Positions 4,985-5,394 of a stretch of 5,394 nt of DNA are shown here, in pieces; position 1 is the first letter of the stretch; every line of letters starts with the position of its first letter. The translations under genes and the position numbers were made by a program. Origin of the DNA: Desulfobacteraceae bacterium UBA2771 (GTDB lineage Bacteria; Desulfobacterota; Desulfobacteria; Desulfobacterales; Desulfosarcinaceae); assembly GCA_002352605.1 (NCBI GenBank), contig DEIP01000090.1, positions 1 to 5,394 on the forward strand. Direction: 5' to 3'. The notes beneath the pieces were generated by a model. The model was given only the letters and a program-made list of their open reading frames with translations. It had not been told where the DNA came from and made no database searches.

Positions 4985-5197
4985 TCAATCCGTCGCGCGC
5001 CGGACCATGGCCACGGGTGCGGTCACCAAAATCACGGCACCACCGGAAAGGATACGGGTCGACAACATTTCGTTCAACGGAAAATAGGCAAAGACAACGT
5101 CCATCGGCTGTTCGAACGGCCCTCGGGAGCGGCGACGGACGCACCGACCAAACCGGTTGACAATAAAACGAGAACCGTAGTATAAAAAAAGCCGCAT
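4985..5197 (-). CDS. Doubtful small hypothetical protein (70 aa)
   Basis: An ATG-started 70-codon frame upstream of, and in the same direction as, the HsdR-N-like gene, ending 55 bases before its start. It has an arginine-rich N-terminal half (FGRCVRRRSRG at about 16-26) and one hydrophobic stretch (about 49-65, LSGGAVILVTAPVAMV) that could be a weak membrane segment. Codon choice in its middle and end looks like that of the neighbouring genes. Against it: there is no Shine-Dalgarno sequence before the ATG, I recognise no family, and an opposing promoter candidate overlaps its first codons. It may be a remnant of a longer gene or simply an open frame by chance. Confidence 0.25.
   Translation of the reverse strand: MRLFLYYGSRFIVNRFGRCVRRRSRGPFEQPMDVVFAYFPLNEMLSTRILSGGAVILVTAPVAMVRRATD
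5157..5186 (+). promoter_or_regulatory. Strong-looking + strand sigma70-like promoter with no evident gene behind it
   Basis: TTGACA (5157-5162), an 18-base spacer, and TATAAA (5181-5186): a perfect -35 and a five-of-six -10. The predicted start is near 5192-5194. No convincing + strand coding frame follows within the remaining 200 bases, so it would drive either a gene beyond the right edge with a long leader or a small RNA. Confidence 0.45.
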
Positions 5198-5394
5198 TTC
5201 ATTTCATATCTTAGGGTTAGACGATATCATCGAAAGGGTGGCAGCCTCTGCCGTGCATTGGATTGAACGGTTGCCCGGAGCGATAAAAGCACGGAGACAC
5301 ACACGCAATAGATATTAGAGTGTATATTCGGCGATCTCCTTTTTTTACCAGACACGGGTCAGACGATGCGTTGGCCCTGTTTCACAACGGGGAG
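5198..5394. other. Right-end non-coding stretch
   Basis: I see no convincing gene here. It contains a small perfect hairpin, GGCAG-CCT-CTGCC (5240-5252), without a following T-run, and a T-run at 5340-5346 preceded only by a weak, long-looped pairing (GGAGA 5293-5297 with TCTCC 5335-5339). At the very edge a - strand frame is open for 11 codons and stops with TGA at 5361-5359 (reading LPVVKQGQRIV). It could be the 3' end of a gene lying to the right, but it is too short to call. A + strand ATG at 5366 has no ribosome site. Confidence 0.4.

Noticed and set aside
5211..5220. TTAGGGTTAG, telomere-like repeat
   Set aside because: Fewer than two copies; no repeat tract.
5293..5346. Intrinsic terminator ending in the T-run at 5340-5346
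   Set aside because: The only pairing before the T-run is a 5-bp stem with a loop of nearly 40 bases, which is not a credible terminator hairpin.
1..5394. CRISPR array, tRNA, rRNA, insertion sequence or attachment site
   Set aside because: I saw no regularly spaced repeats, tRNA-like cloverleaf, rRNA sequence, transposase motif or flanking inverted repeats with target duplications.

Overview
The window reads as chromosomal DNA from an anaerobic, fairly GC-rich bacterium. The best guess is a sulfate-reducing Desulfobacterota of the Desulfobacterales type. This is an inference from gene content and protein style: an NfnAB transhydrogenase, a zinc-ribbon/HEAT protein and an orphan HsdR-N-type protein. 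No rRNA or other marker gene is present to prove it.

Layout, left to right. A short open frame enters from the left edge on the + strand and stops at 87. It converges on a complete tatD-family hydrolase gene on the - strand (84-875). A divergent, strikingly AT-rich 166-bp gap (876-1041) carries a good promoter candidate, a 7-8-7 dyad and two copies of a 10-bp palindrome. Then come nfnA (1042-1878, +) and nfnB (1989-3401, +), the small and large subunits of an electron-bifurcating NADH-dependent reduced ferredoxin:NADP+ oxidoreductase. They are separated by an unusually loose 110-bp gap containing two perfect 10-bp palindromes. A 248-bp intergenic stretch (3402-3649) holds a long-armed inverted repeat, two promoter candidates and a degenerate direct repeat. 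It leads to a 225-aa zinc-ribbon/HEAT/zinc-ribbon protein of unknown function (3650-4327, +). A convergent - strand gene (4390-4929) encodes a stand-alone HsdR-N-type (PD-(D/E)XK-like) domain protein that seems to lack the catalytic acid. The last 465 bases (4930-5394) contain only a doubtful 70-codon - strand frame and a well-formed + strand promoter with no recognisable gene behind it inside the window.

How the genes work together. NfnA and NfnB form one complex. It couples exergonic ferredoxin oxidation to NADH oxidation and produces two NADPH, feeding biosynthesis in anaerobes. TatD, the zinc-ribbon/HEAT protein and the HsdR-N-like protein each look like separate transcription units with no evident functional link to NfnAB.

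No mobile element, CRISPR array, tRNA or rRNA was seen. There is no convincing new system here. The points most worth a second look are the paired palindromes and dyad around the nfnA promoter, the mutually exclusive hairpins after nfnB, the two-zinc-ribbon HEAT protein and the degenerate nuclease-like orphan.
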